A stretch of 64,000 nucleotides of DNA from Halobellus sp. LT62 (GTDB lineage Archaea; Halobacteriota; Halobacteria; Halobacteriales; Haloferacaceae): positions 1,798,001 to 1,862,000 of the forward strand of contig NZ_JAYEZO010000001.1 in NCBI RefSeq assembly GCF_037031285.1, in the 5' to 3' direction. The notes below the pieces were generated by a model that saw only the letters and a program-made list of their open reading frames with translations, had not been told where the DNA came from and did not search any database. Position numbers and translations under genes: made by a program. Positions 17,760 to 27,247 of the stretch are shown here, piece by piece (position 1 is the first letter of the stretch; each line of letters begins with the position of its first letter).

Positions 17760-18611
17760 GTGACACTTCGGAACGCGAGCGATACGTTCGACATCGGCGG
17801 GGAACTGACCGTCCATCGTCTCGGCTACGGAGCCCTGCGAATCACGGGCGAGGACGTCATCGGCGAGCCCGACGACGTCGAGAACGCAGAGCGCGTCCTC
17901 CAGACCGCAGTGAGCCTCGGCGTGGACTTCATCGACACCGCAGACTCCTACGGGCCGGGTGTCTCAGAGCGGCTGATCCGCGAGGCGCTCTCGCCGTACG
18001 CCGACGACCTCGTGATCGCGACGAAGGGCGGACTGCTCAGAAACCGCGAGGGGGAATGGCTCAAGCGCGGCGATCCCGACTCGCTGCGGAACGCGCTCCT
18101 CTGTAGTCTCGACCGACTCGGCGTCGACTGCATCGACCTGTATCAGTACCACCGGGTCGACCCCGACGCCGACTTCGAGGAGTCGGTCACGGCGCTCGCG
18201 GAGCTGAAAGACGACGGCGAGATCCGCCACATCGGCCTGAGCAACGTGAGCGTCGAGCAACTGGAGACGGCGCGGGAGATCGTCGACATCGCGACCGTAC
18301 AGAACCAGTACAACCTCGCGAACCGCGAGTCGGAGGCCGTCCTCGACGTCTGCGAGTCGGCGGGGATCGGCTTCATTCCGTGGTTCCCGCTCGGCGCGGG
18401 AGACCTAGGGTCGAAAGCGGGAGTTCTTTCGACGGTCGCCGACGCCCACGACGCCTCGAAATACCAAGTCGCGCTCGCGTGGCTGCTCCAGCATTCGCCC
18501 GTGATCCTACCGATTCCCGGGACCTCGTCGGTGGCGCACCTCCGAGAGAACGTCGCTGCCTCCCATCTCGAACTGACGGCCGACGAGATGCGGCGGCTCG
18601 ACGGTCAGTGA
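17760..18611 (+). CDS. Aldo/keto reductase
   Basis: 283-residue NAD(P)H-dependent oxidoreductase of the AKR barrel fold. DFIDTADSYGPG supplies the catalytic Asp and Tyr, VIATKGG the Lys, and LYQYHRVDPD the His of the tetrad. GLSNVSVEQL and LPIPGTSSVAHLREN (nucleotide phosphate-binding end) follow. The GTG start at 17760 is supported by the TATA-like box upstream. It reduces aldehydes or ketones to alcohols, or the reverse; the substrate is unknown. It is divergent from the arsenic operon. Confidence 0.92.
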   Translation: MTLRNASDTFDIGGELTVHRLGYGALRITGEDVIGEPDDVENAERVLQTAVSLGVDFIDTADSYGPGVSERLIREALSPYADDLVIATKGGLLRNREGEWLKRGDPDSLRNALLCSLDRLGVDCIDLYQYHRVDPDADFEESVTALAELKDDGEIRHIGLSNVSVEQLETAREIVDIATVQNQYNLANRESEAVLDVCESAGIGFIPWFPLGAGDLGSKAGVLSTVADAHDASKYQVALAWLLQHSPVILPIPGTSSVAHLRENVAASHLELTADEMRRLDGQ

Positions 18612-18648
18612 ACGCGACGAACGACGGTCAGTAAGCGCGTACCGGTGA

Positions 18649-20373
18649 TCAGCTATCGGGATCGTCGGCGTCGTTAACGGCGGATTGCGTCGATTCTTCG
18701 GGAGAGCGATGGCCGAGTGCGACGAAGACCGGCACCACGAGGAGTCCCAAGAGAATCGGCGGCGCGACATCCAGCGCGACCGCCGGAACCGTGATCGAAA
18801 CGAGAACGAGACCGTAGGCGACGACGAGCCGTGCCGGGCGGTCCGCGTGCGCTCCCGCCCAGCGATCGACGGGGGTGAGATAGTACAGCCAAGAGAGAAG
18901 CAGTACAACGACGACGGTTAACGGGAGGAGTCGCCACAGTGGAGTGACGAGCGCGTACGCGATCACGAGCGTCGAACCGAACGCGACGAACATCGGCGGT
19001 CCCTCGCTCAGTACGACGACGGACTCGGCGTCCTGTCCGCCGGTCGGCGTCCGCCGTATCGTCGCGAACACCAGCAGCGTCAGAAGCGGCCAGCTACTCG
19101 CGAAGAGCAGCTCCACAGTGCCCGGGGAGAGAGCGCCGCGAAGCGAACCCACCGAGAGCTCGATTTCGAGCGTTCGCGCGAGCGCGAGCGCCGCGGCCGG
19201 CAAAAGCATCCCGACGGGCCGGGCGGGGACCGTCTCGGGCGGAGCGGTGGATTCGCCATCCGCGGCGGTCGCAGGCTGCAGTGCCGGCAACCGTTGGATC
19301 TCTCGAAACCAGAACCACACCGCGGCCGTCGCCGCGATCGGAATCGAGAGGAGCTCACCGGTCGCGGCGACGGCCGCCACGAGCCCATCGAAGACGGTCG
19401 TCAGCCGGACGGTGGCGAAGAGCCATCGATACAGATACTCGAACGCGAGCCCCCACGCCGAAATCGCATACCGCGGCGTGAGATAGCCCCCGTTGAGGAG
19501 GACAACGATGGAACCGACCGGGGCGATGACCCCCAGAACGGCGGTGATAGCTCCGGCGGCACCGGTCGAACCGCGTGTCACGACCGTCAGGTGATCGTAA
19601 AACGTGTCTTCGATTTCGGGAAACGCCGACGACAGCCGCGAGTCGGCGTCAGCGTCGCCGGTGAATCTGAGTAGCAACCCGCAGAGAACCACCAGTTCTA
19701 ACACCGGGAAGACGGCGTTGAGCGCGCCGCCGAGCAACCCGAATAGGATCATCGGAATGACGTGCGAGGCGGCGACCGAGGTGGCGACGACGATGGTCGT
19801 TCCGGCTTGGTGCCACTGCGGCAGCGACGCCGACAGCCACGTTCCCAACGGCGTCGAAGCCGAATCGTATCGTCGCTCAGGAATGATCGCGTGTGCCTTC
19901 CCGGACGGATCGATCAGCGCCTCGCGCTGCGTCCCGCGTAGGAATGCCGCGGTGACCGCAAGCGTCAGCGCGGTCGCCGCCACCAAGTAGATAGATAAGA
20001 GACCGCCGGTCCAGCCGGCGGCGGTCCAGACGCCGGTCGAGAGGAGGACGACCGGCAGCGAGTACACACCCGCGACGAGCGCCAACGTGGCCCGGTAGGG
20101 AGGTTCGCGCGCGGCCCGCTGGCTCGCATCGCCGGGGAGAACCGACGGGAGGAACGCATAGAACGAGACGACGAGGAAGAGAACCTGACTCCCCGCGAGG
20201 ACGAACCGGTTCTGGATCCCGAGGTTGATCGCCGCCGAGGCGGCCACGACACCGAGCGTCGTATCGAGGACTCCGGGGGAATCGAAGAGTGCCTTCGCGG
20301 CGAGCTCAACCGCGCCCGACCCGAGGACGGCCAACCCACTCCGGCCCAGTCGATCGGTGAGACGACCCCACAT
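18649..20373 (-). CDS. Polytopic membrane protein of unknown function
   Basis: 574-residue integral membrane protein with ten or more hydrophobic segments. I do not recognise a transporter or enzyme motif. A soluble acidic loop lies near the middle (FTGDADADSRLSSAFPEIED) and a variable Ala/Pro-rich loop around residues 370-385. Amphipathic charged ends flank the helices as expected for a haloarchaeal membrane protein. It converges with the aldo/keto reductase, 38 bp apart. It is probably haloarchaea-specific; no function is proposed. Confidence 0.8.
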   Translation of the reverse strand: MWGRLTDRLGRSGLAVLGSGAVELAAKALFDSPGVLDTTLGVVAASAAINLGIQNRFVLAGSQVLFLVVSFYAFLPSVLPGDASQRAAREPPYRATLALVAGVYSLPVVLLSTGVWTAAGWTGGLLSIYLVAATALTLAVTAAFLRGTQREALIDPSGKAHAIIPERRYDSASTPLGTWLSASLPQWHQAGTTIVVATSVAASHVIPMILFGLLGGALNAVFPVLELVVLCGLLLRFTGDADADSRLSSAFPEIEDTFYDHLTVVTRGSTGAAGAITAVLGVIAPVGSIVVLLNGGYLTPRYAISAWGLAFEYLYRWLFATVRLTTVFDGLVAAVAATGELLSIPIAATAAVWFWFREIQRLPALQPATAADGESTAPPETVPARPVGMLLPAAALALARTLEIELSVGSLRGALSPGTVELLFASSWPLLTLLVFATIRRTPTGGQDAESVVVLSEGPPMFVAFGSTLVIAYALVTPLWRLLPLTVVVVLLLSWLYYLTPVDRWAGAHADRPARLVVAYGLVLVSITVPAVALDVAPPILLGLLVVPVFVALGHRSPEESTQSAVNDADDPDS

Positions 20374-20471
20374 AACCCGAATGGTGGCGGTATCGTACTT
20401 AAACGTTCGTCGGGGACGCTCGCTACTGTGTAGTTTGGGGTGAAACCGTCGAAACGCGGTGGAGAAGACCG

Positions 20472-20584
20472 TGGAAGCCCCCGCGCTCTCGACTCGATGC
20501 GTTCGCTGTGGTCCTCATCGTTCGCTCCACTCACTCTTGCGGTCCTTGCGTCGCGCGTCGGCGTCGAGAGCGCGGCCCCTTCCA
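20472..20584. repeat. 113-bp hairpin element with 22-bp terminal inverted repeats
   Basis: Outer arms 20472-20493 and 20563-20584 are reverse complements except for a four-base mismatch block; the inner part is Cys/Ser-like tcgttcgctccactcact-type sequence. No open frame of its own is convincing. The arrangement resembles the small dispersed hairpin (MITE- or REP-like) elements found in haloarchaeal genomes. No second copy was noticed in this window. Confidence 0.5.
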
Positions 20585-20939
20585 TTCCCGATGGAGGCGG
20601 CGGGCCGATCCGACGTCGAGAGCGGTCCCGATCCGCAGACAATCCGGTCGACAAGATTCCAGATGGAACCGGTGATTTCCGCCGTTTTCGTGGAGTAAGC
20701 GGGCAGGTTACAGCGGACAGGGTGGTGTTCCCCTGCCCCCGGATCGAAGATATTTAAATACCGGAGTGTACAGAGACTGTCTTTTAAATGCGAGCGGGAA
20801 AATGCGCGGTGTTACACACCACATAACATACATTGTCTTTATTACACGTTATCGTATCCACATATTTGTAACGATTGCACGCAATTAACTGACCATATAA
20901 TTCGGGTATGTTGTAGTTTCGATGCGGAATAGCCAGAGA

Positions 20940-20945
20940 TTTAAA
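20940..20945 (+). promoter_or_regulatory. TATA box of the TAXI solute-binding protein gene
   Basis: TTTAAA centred about 30 nt before ATG 20972, implying a leaderless or very short-leader transcript. Confidence 0.55.
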
Positions 20946-20971
20946 CCTCGGTAGTGTTACTGTGAGTTGGT

Positions 20972-22015
20972 ATGTCATCCGAAGAAACTCGACGACGATT
21001 CCTCGAAGCGGCCGGACTCGCTGGCGTTGCCGCGCTCGCTGGTTGTAGCGGCAACGGTGGCGACGGAAGCGGTGACGGCGGTGACGGCGGTGACGGTGGC
21101 GAAGACACCGAAACTGACACCGAAACTGAAACGGAGACGGGAGGCGACGACGGCGGCTCCGAGACGCGTCTGAGCTGGCATGCGGGTGGCACGGGCGGCA
21201 CGTACTACCCGCTCTCGAACGAGTTCAAGACCATCGTCGAGGAGAACACGGACTTCACCCTGAACGTCCAGTCGACGGGTGCGAGCGTCGAGAACGTCGG
21301 CAGTCTCGCCGACGAATCGGCCGACTTCGCGCTGATTCAGAACGACATCGCGTACTTCGCGCGGAACGGAACGGGCATCGAGACGTTCGAGGGCAACGCG
21401 ATCGAGAACCTCCGCGGCGTCGCGACGCTGTACCCCGAGACGATCACGCTCGTCACGCTCGCAGACAGCGGCATCGAAACGCTCGAGGATCTCAGCGGCG
21501 CGACCATCAATACCGGCGACCTCGGCTCGGGGACGCAGGTCAACGCGCTGCAGATCCTCGAAGCCGTCGGAGTCGAGGACTTCAACGAGCAGAACGCGGG
21601 GTTCTCGCAGGCGTCAGAACAGCTCGCTAACGGCGATATCGACGCCGCGTTCGTCGTCGGCGGCTGGCCCGTGGGTGCCATCGAAGACCTCGCGACCACG
21701 AACGACATCCGGATCGTCCCCATCGACGGCGAGGCTCGGGAATCGGTCAAGGACGCCGCGTCCTGGTTCGCCGACGACACGATCCCGGGTGGAACCTACA
21801 GCGGCGTCGAAGAGGACATCGAGACCGTCGCCGTGCAGGCGATGATCGCCACGAACGCGGGCGTTCCCGCCGACACCGTCGAGACGGTCACCGCAGCCAT
21901 CTTCGACAACGTCGATGACCTCACGATCAAGACGGACTTCATCACCGTCGACAGCGCACAGGACGGGATGTCCATCGAACTCCACGAGGGCGCTGCGGCG
22001 TACTTCGGCGAGTAA
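20972..22015 (+). CDS. TRAP transporter solute-binding lipoprotein, TAXI family
   Basis: 347-residue extracytoplasmic binding protein. A twin-arginine signal (TRRRFLEAAG) is followed by a lipobox LAGC with Cys 25 as the lipid-modified residue. A Gly/Asp/Thr/Glu linker spans about residues 26-60. The mature domain starts at RLSWHAGGTGGTYYPLSNEF, the TAXI signature. FALIQNDIAYFARNG and INTGDLGSGTQ follow. It captures a substrate outside the membrane and delivers it to the permease at 22605. TAXI ligands known elsewhere include glutamate and other acids, but here the ligand is unknown. First gene of the SBP-DUF1850-permease cluster. Confidence 0.95.
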   Translation: MSSEETRRRFLEAAGLAGVAALAGCSGNGGDGSGDGGDGGDGGEDTETDTETETETGGDDGGSETRLSWHAGGTGGTYYPLSNEFKTIVEENTDFTLNVQSTGASVENVGSLADESADFALIQNDIAYFARNGTGIETFEGNAIENLRGVATLYPETITLVTLADSGIETLEDLSGATINTGDLGSGTQVNALQILEAVGVEDFNEQNAGFSQASEQLANGDIDAAFVVGGWPVGAIEDLATTNDIRIVPIDGEARESVKDAASWFADDTIPGGTYSGVEEDIETVAVQAMIATNAGVPADTVETVTAAIFDNVDDLTIKTDFITVDSAQDGMSIELHEGAAAYFGE

Positions 22016-22046
22016 AGATACCGCCCCCATCGACGGTTTCCCACTA

Positions 22047-22052
22047 TTTTTT
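22047..22052 (+). terminator. T6 run after the solute-binding protein gene
   Basis: Six T residues 32 nt after the stop of the SBP gene and just before the DUF1850 gene. It may terminate part of the transcripts, giving more binding protein than permease. Confidence 0.35.
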
Positions 22053-22083
22053 CGTATCGTAGGCGTCAAAAGAGCGCGCGACA

Positions 22084-22608
22084 TTGTCTGAACCGGTGAA
22101 CCGAACGACGATCACCCGGCGTCCTCTCGTTTCGACACTGTTAGCGGTCGCTGTCGTGCTCGCCGTCGCGGGAGTCGGCGTAGCCGCGACGGTCCCGACG
22201 GAGAAGGTCCTCGTCGTCGAAGACGTCGACACGGGCGAACATTATATTACGCAACCCGTCGACGATGGGAGTACGATCGGGCTCGAATACATGCACAGCG
22301 TCGAGAAATCCCGCGTGTACGACGAATATCGGGTATCGGGACAGACGCTCGTGAACACGCGAATGGAGTTCGAGTCCTACGGCTGGGGGCTCCCGTCGGG
22401 AGTCGAGGTGGAGAACGTCAACGGGACGCTCGTGTACGATCCGGAGGGGCCGATAACCGAATTGGAGACGCTGTCGATCTCTCCGGGGCGGATCGCGAAC
22501 CACACGCTGATCGTCGACGAACAGCGGTATGACTTGGTCGCCGAGACGAACGCAAACGACGTCCGGATGCATATCGAGCGGCAACCACTGATGGATACGC
22601 TCTTATGA
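22084..22608 (+). CDS. DUF1850 domain-containing protein of the TRAP-TAXI cluster
   Basis: About 174 residues. One hydrophobic helix near the N-terminus (residues 16-35) is followed by a small extracytoplasmic beta domain containing YMHSVEKSRVYDEY, the hallmark of DUF1850. DUF1850 proteins usually sit between the binding protein and the fused permease of TAXI-type TRAP systems, as here. The start is uncertain: TTG at 22084 or GTG at 22096. Its stop overlaps the permease ATG (ATGA). Role unknown; assembly or substrate transfer at the permease is an inference. Confidence 0.85.
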   Translation: MSEPVNRTTITRRPLVSTLLAVAVVLAVAGVGVAATVPTEKVLVVEDVDTGEHYITQPVDDGSTIGLEYMHSVEKSRVYDEYRVSGQTLVNTRMEFESYGWGLPSGVEVENVNGTLVYDPEGPITELETLSISPGRIANHTLIVDEQRYDLVAETNANDVRMHIERQPLMDTLL

Positions 22609-25304
22609 GTACGAACAACGCAGCAGACGACGAGGTCGACGCAGAGATCACCAGAGAGGAGGCGGCGGAGCTCATCGAAGAGATCGAACGGCGACGATCG
22701 CTGAAGGGGCTCGCCGCGCTCGCCGTCGCCGTTATCGGGATCTGCTTTTCGCTGTTTCAGTTGGCGCTGGCGGCGCGGAGTTTCACGTTTACGATTCCGA
22801 TCCCGATCATCGACAACATCCAAGTGTCGATACAGCTCCTGCAGGCGAACGCGATCCACGTCGCGTTCGCGCTCGTTCTCACCTTCTTGATGTTCCCGGC
22901 GACGATGGGAGAGGGGTTCGTCGCGAGGGGGCTCGGACGTGTCGACGAGGCCGTCGAAGAGACGGTCGGTTCCGGGAATCCCGTCACGAGCGTCGTCGAC
23001 CGGGTCCGCGCGCTGTTCCGCTGGGCGTTCGTCGATCCGAACCGCAACCGCGTCACGCCGTTCGACGTGCTCTGTATGATCACGGCGGTCCTCTCCGCGA
23101 TTTACTTCCTGATGGAGTTCCCCGAAATCCAAGATATGCGGGTGTTCGGCCTCGAATCCGGGCGGCCGGTCACGGAGATCTACACGTTCCTCGAACCCGT
23201 ACTCGGCGGCGTTCCCTTCATCAGCGAGTACTCCTACGCGATGATTTTGGGAGTCGTCGGCGTGCTCTTGGTCTTGGAGGCGACCCGTCGAACGCTCGGT
23301 CTGCCGCTGATGTTGATCGTCGCCACGTTCATCGTGTACGCCCGCTGGGGGTACCTGATCAGTACCGGCACGCCGTTCCTCGGCCTGCTCGCGATCCCGG
23401 AACTGACGTGGCCCGACATCGTCCAGAACCTGTGGTACAACACCGAAAACGGTGTTTTCGGGATTCCGGTCACGGTCTCCGTCAGCTTCATTTACATCTT
23501 CATCCTGTTCGGTTCGTTCCTCGAGATGAGCGGTGCCGGACAGTGGTTCATCGACCTCGCGTACTCCGCGACTGGGAAGCGAAAGGGCGGCCCCGCGAAG
23601 GCGAGTATTCTCGCGAGCGGCTTTATGGGGACGATCTCAGGGTCCTCGATCGCGAACACGGTGACGACGGGGGCGTTCACGATCCCGCTGATGAAGCGAT
23701 CCGGATACTCCCCGGAATTCTCCGGTGCAGTGGAGTCGTCGGCGTCGTCGGGAGGACAGATCCTCCCGCCGGTGATGGGAGCCGCGGCGTTCCTGATGGT
23801 GCAGTACACCGCGACCCCGTTCCGCGAGATCATCATCCTCGCGACGATCCCCGCGATCGTGTTCTTCTTCGGCGTCTGGGTGATGGTCCATCTAAAGGCC
23901 GTCCAAGAGGGGATCGGGGGGCTCGAAGAGACGACGCCGATGCGAGAGCACCTGCGGACGGGGTGGTTCTACCTCGTGCCGATCTTCCTGCTCCTGTATT
24001 ACCTCATCATCGAGCGGCTCTCGGTGTCTCGCTCCGCGTGGTTCACGCTCGTCGCGCTCGTCGCGCTCATCGCCTTCATCGCGGCGTACAGCAAGGAGAC
24101 CCGCGCGTTTCTCCTCGGATCGCTCGCCGTTATCTTCGGCGTCGAGCTCGCGAGCTACGCCATCACCGGCACGGCCGTACTCGGAGTACTCGGCGGGGGC
24201 GGCGGGGCGAGCGTCCCGCTCGAAACGGCCTTCTCGGTCATCGGCCCCCGGGTCGGCTGGTACGCGATGCTCGCCAGTGCGATCACGATGCTCGTCCACC
24301 CCCGGATGGAGTCGAAGGTGCTAGCGCTGAATCCGACGGTGCAGAAGTCGGCCACGGCAGCCGGTGAGACTCTCGACCGCGACATCGGGGAGAACCAGCT
24401 GTTTCGTGTCGGGACGTTCGTGATCAAGTCGATGGAGGAGGGCGCGCGGACCGCCGTTCCCGTCGTGATCGCGGTCGCCGCCGCGGGCATCATCCCCGGC
24501 GTCATCAGCGTGTCGGGACTGGGACCGAACCTCACCTCGCTGCTCTTGGCGCTTTCGGGCGGCTCGATCGTGGTAATGCTCCTCGTGACCGCCGTCGCCA
24601 GCATCATCCTCGGGATGGGAATGCCCACGACCGTCACCTACATCATCCTGATCTCGATGCTCGCGACGCCGCTCGTCGAGTTCGGGATCCCGCTCTTGGC
24701 GGCGCACCTGTTCATCCTCTACTTCGGCGTCATTGCCGACATCACGCCGCCGGTCGCCGTCGCCGCCTACGCGGCCAGCGGGGTCGCGAAGTCCGATCCC
24801 TTCGAGACCGGCGTGAAGGCGTTCTCGCTCTCGTTGAACAAGGCGATCGTGCCCTTCGCGTTCGTTCTCGCTCCCGGGATCGTGCTGCTCCGACAGAAGG
24901 ACAACGCCGCCGAGTTGCCGATCCGCGAACAGTACCGCGTCGTCAACTTCGCTGACCTGGCCGAACTGTCGTACTCGGTTCCGGAGATCCTCGTGCCCGT
25001 CATCGGCGTCTTCCTCGGCGTCGTCGCGCTCGGGGCGACGGTCATCGGAACGCTGTACGGGCACGTGAACCGCCTCGAACGGACCGGGTTCGCCGTCAGT
25101 TCGCTGCTGTTGATGGCTCCGGGGCTCCCGTCGGCCGCGGTGTTCGATCTCCTCGGCGTTTTCGGCGTCAGTGTCTCCGTCGACGCCCTCTTGCTCGATC
25201 TCGCGCTTCGGGGCATCGGCTTCGTCCTGTTCGTCGCGTTGGTTGCGAAGAACAAGCGGGAGTCGACGTCGACGCGAGGTCGAGCCGAGGGGATATCGGC
25301 GTAG
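22605..25304 (+). CDS. TRAP transporter permease, fused 4TM/12TM subunits
   Basis: 899-residue membrane protein in which the small (DctQ-like) and large (DctM-like) TRAP subunits are fused, as usual for TAXI systems. After an acidic cytoplasmic N-terminus there are four helices, then the DctM domain. Signatures are SGFMGTISGSSIANTVTTG and SSASSGGQILPPVMGAAAFL, and later GMGMPTTVTYIIL and ADITPPVAVAAYAASG. It imports the ligand of the TAXI protein with a sodium or proton gradient; sodium is likely in a halophile but not shown. The extra C-terminal helices after about residue 790 are typical of long homologues. Confidence 0.95.
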   Translation: MSTNNAADDEVDAEITREEAAELIEEIERRRSLKGLAALAVAVIGICFSLFQLALAARSFTFTIPIPIIDNIQVSIQLLQANAIHVAFALVLTFLMFPATMGEGFVARGLGRVDEAVEETVGSGNPVTSVVDRVRALFRWAFVDPNRNRVTPFDVLCMITAVLSAIYFLMEFPEIQDMRVFGLESGRPVTEIYTFLEPVLGGVPFISEYSYAMILGVVGVLLVLEATRRTLGLPLMLIVATFIVYARWGYLISTGTPFLGLLAIPELTWPDIVQNLWYNTENGVFGIPVTVSVSFIYIFILFGSFLEMSGAGQWFIDLAYSATGKRKGGPAKASILASGFMGTISGSSIANTVTTGAFTIPLMKRSGYSPEFSGAVESSASSGGQILPPVMGAAAFLMVQYTATPFREIIILATIPAIVFFFGVWVMVHLKAVQEGIGGLEETTPMREHLRTGWFYLVPIFLLLYYLIIERLSVSRSAWFTLVALVALIAFIAAYSKETRAFLLGSLAVIFGVELASYAITGTAVLGVLGGGGGASVPLETAFSVIGPRVGWYAMLASAITMLVHPRMESKVLALNPTVQKSATAAGETLDRDIGENQLFRVGTFVIKSMEEGARTAVPVVIAVAAAGIIPGVISVSGLGPNLTSLLLALSGGSIVVMLLVTAVASIILGMGMPTTVTYIILISMLATPLVEFGIPLLAAHLFILYFGVIADITPPVAVAAYAASGVAKSDPFETGVKAFSLSLNKAIVPFAFVLAPGIVLLRQKDNAAELPIREQYRVVNFADLAELSYSVPEILVPVIGVFLGVVALGATVIGTLYGHVNRLERTGFAVSSLLLMAPGLPSAAVFDLLGVFGVSVSVDALLLDLALRGIGFVLFVALVAKNKRESTSTRGRAEGISA

Positions 25305-25320
25305 GCCGTCGAAACCGACC

Positions 25321-25325
25321 GTTTT
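25321..25325 (+). terminator. T5 run after the TRAP permease
   Basis: Five T residues 17 nt after the permease stop, preceded by GC-rich sequence; a plausible end of the transporter transcript. Confidence 0.35.
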
Positions 25326-25469
25326 TGTCGGAAGAGTATCAGTTTCGTGCGGAACGACGGCAGTCGAACCGACAGACACTATTGTCCCGCTGAAAATCTG
25401 GGTGTATCGGTCGGCTCGTTGGGGAGCCAACGCACGCTGGGGACGGCGACAAACGGAGATTCACGAACC

Positions 25470-26120
25470 ATGTCGATTACAGCAAAGGTACACATCGAAC
25501 ACGAACACCTCGCCCTCGTTCCGACGCTGCAACACCTCGACGGCGTCAGTATTCGGGTGATTACGCAGGGGACGACCGATCCCGGGACGACGTACTTTCC
25601 GTTTTTAATCGAGTACGACGACCACGAGGCGCTCGAATCGATGCTCGAAGCCGACGTCACCGTCGAGGGGTTCGAGCTCATCGATCGAACCGGAAACACC
25701 GCGATCTACTACATCGAGCACACGCCGCAAACGAAGCTCATCAGTAGCGTCGTGACCCGAGAAAACGGGTTTCTCGTTCACACCGAAACGAAAGATAACG
25801 GGTGGCTAGTACACCTGTTGTTGCCCGATCGCGCCGCGCTCAACGCCATCTGGGAGTACGCCAGAGAAAACGAGATCGAACTCGATATCATCGAGATATA
25901 CAGCAACGAGGACGCGGGCGGGGAGTCCTCCTACGGACTCACCGACGAACAGCGGGAGGCGTTACAGCTCGCCTTCTCGGAGGGGTACTTCAACGAACCG
26001 CGAGACACCTCTCTCAGCGAGGTCGCAGACGAGATGGAACTCTCCTCGACGGCGATGAGCGGGCGGCTCCGTCGCGGGATGCGAAATCTCATCGCGGCGA
26101 CGATCGCCGATCGGGAGTAG
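25470..26120 (+). CDS. Bacterio-opsin-activator-type HTH-10 regulator
   Basis: 216-residue haloarchaeal transcription regulator. The N-terminal half is a small-molecule sensing domain of Bat type. The C-terminal domain reads YGLTDEQREALQLAFSEGYF, then LSEVADEMELSSTAMSGRLR, the HTH_10 (PF04967) signature. The start at 25470 begins MSITAKVHIEHEHLAL, typical of the family; upstream codons look non-coding. It lies 165 bp after the TRAP permease on the same strand, so control of that transporter is a reasonable guess only. Confidence 0.88.
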   Translation: MSITAKVHIEHEHLALVPTLQHLDGVSIRVITQGTTDPGTTYFPFLIEYDDHEALESMLEADVTVEGFELIDRTGNTAIYYIEHTPQTKLISSVVTRENGFLVHTETKDNGWLVHLLLPDRAALNAIWEYARENEIELDIIEIYSNEDAGGESSYGLTDEQREALQLAFSEGYFNEPRDTSLSEVADEMELSSTAMSGRLRRGMRNLIAATIADRE

Positions 26121-26151
26121 CGGCGCGACGTCGTCGGCCGTCGCCACGGGG

Positions 26152-26928
26152 TCACTCCGCTCCACTCACCGTGACGAGATCGCCGACGCGGAGCCGACGC
26201 CCGCGATCCGGTTCTGGGACGTCGGCGATGAGCATCGCGGTGAAGAAGTGCTCGAAGGCGGACGCGTCGGCCCACTCGGGGAACGTCTCGCGGCGCTTTT
26301 CGACGAACCGCTCCCGGAAGTCGGGCGTGACAGCGCCGGTATCTGGGTCGCGACCGGGAACGACGCAGCGACCGCAGGACGTAACTCCCTCGAACCGGAC
26401 GTCGCCGACCTCGAAGGCCGGGGTGTCGGGGCCGACGAAGCGATCCTCCCAGAACGCCGGGACGCCGGAGATCTCGACGTTGGCGCGGAGTCGACGGCGC
26501 ACGCCGTCGACGGTCAGTTCATCGAACCACGTCGCGATCGCTTCCAGCGTCGCCGTGCTCACGACCGAGGGGCCCATTTCCCGACGGTCGACGAATCCGC
26601 GGTCGACGTCGCGTCGGAGCGTGAGGTCGGCGTCGAAGTAGTCGCCGAACCACGCTTCCGCCCGGTCGTGCTCCCGCGAGAGGTCGAATCGTTTCGTCCC
26701 GCCCGTCGGCGTCTCGACGACGAACGCGCCCGAGTCCGAGTCCAAGTCGGTCGTGAGTTCGTGGACGAGCGCCGAGCGCTTGCCGTTGAGCACGGTTCCG
26801 TCGGCGTCGAAGAAGGCGAACTCGCGGTCGCCCTCGATCGTGCCACCGTCGAGGACGTCGGCGGCGTCGACGTCGACCCCGTCGAACCCCTTGACGGGAT
26901 ACACGCGGATGCGTTCGAGTGCTGGCAT
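26152..26928 (-). CDS. MOSC domain-containing protein (mARC/YcbX-like)
   Basis: 258-residue protein with an N-terminal MOSC_N beta-barrel (IRVYPVKGFDGVDVD) and a C-terminal MOSC domain. The segment TSCGRCVVPGRDPDTG has the conserved Cys that binds the molybdenum or sulfur in mARC-type proteins. Such proteins reduce N-hydroxylated or other oxidised compounds using molybdenum cofactor, or carry sulfur. The start at 26928 is ATG and begins directly with the domain. Molybdopterin enzymes occur elsewhere in the window (56019, 61178), but no direct link is visible. Confidence 0.86.
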   Translation of the reverse strand: MPALERIRVYPVKGFDGVDVDAADVLDGGTIEGDREFAFFDADGTVLNGKRSALVHELTTDLDSDSGAFVVETPTGGTKRFDLSREHDRAEAWFGDYFDADLTLRRDVDRGFVDRREMGPSVVSTATLEAIATWFDELTVDGVRRRLRANVEISGVPAFWEDRFVGPDTPAFEVGDVRFEGVTSCGRCVVPGRDPDTGAVTPDFRERFVEKRRETFPEWADASAFEHFFTAMLIADVPEPDRGRRLRVGDLVTVSGAE

Positions 26929-26989
26929 TGAGGAAAGATATCGCCCCGAAGCCATTACAGTAGCGTTCGAGACGGCGGCTCGGTCGTCG

Positions 26990-27247
26990 CTACCGCTCGG
27001 TGCGATACACCGGTCGGAGCGAGGTAACGTCCTGATCGTAGCCGAGCCACACGCTGAGTGCGGTCGCAACGAGGACGAGATAGACCGGAAAGACGAGCAG
27101 GAAGACGTACCCGAACGCGAATATCGTCATCGTGCCGACCCAGTACAATATCCCCGCGACTGCGAGCCCGACGAGCCCACCCGCGGCGATGCCGAGCCGA
27201 AACGCTCGTGCGGCGTCCGGTCCCGGCCGCGGTCGATAGGGAGCCAT
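26990..27247 (-). CDS. Small membrane protein, function unknown
   Basis: 85 residues with an N-terminal Pro/Arg-rich stretch (MAPYRPRPGPDAARAF) and two hydrophobic helices, then a short charged tail. No family recognised. Composition is ordinary for a haloarchaeal small membrane protein, and the ATG at 27247 is the sensible start. Confidence 0.65.
   Translation of the reverse strand: MAPYRPRPGPDAARAFRLGIAAGGLVGLAVAGILYWVGTMTIFAFGYVFLLVFPVYLVLVATALSVWLGYDQDVTSLRPVYRTER

Larger units (their letters stand above)
20374..20971. other. Gene-free region with hairpin element and promoter
   Basis: 598 bp without a convincing gene. The left half holds a long imperfect inverted repeat (20472-20584). 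The right half (about 20770-20970) is AT-rich and ends in the promoter of the TRAP solute-binding protein. Confidence 0.6.

Noticed and set aside
21070-21150. Tandem GGTGACGGC and GACACCGAAACT units
   Set aside because: Explained by the Gly/Asp and Thr/Glu linker that is usual after the lipobox of haloarchaeal binding lipoproteins.
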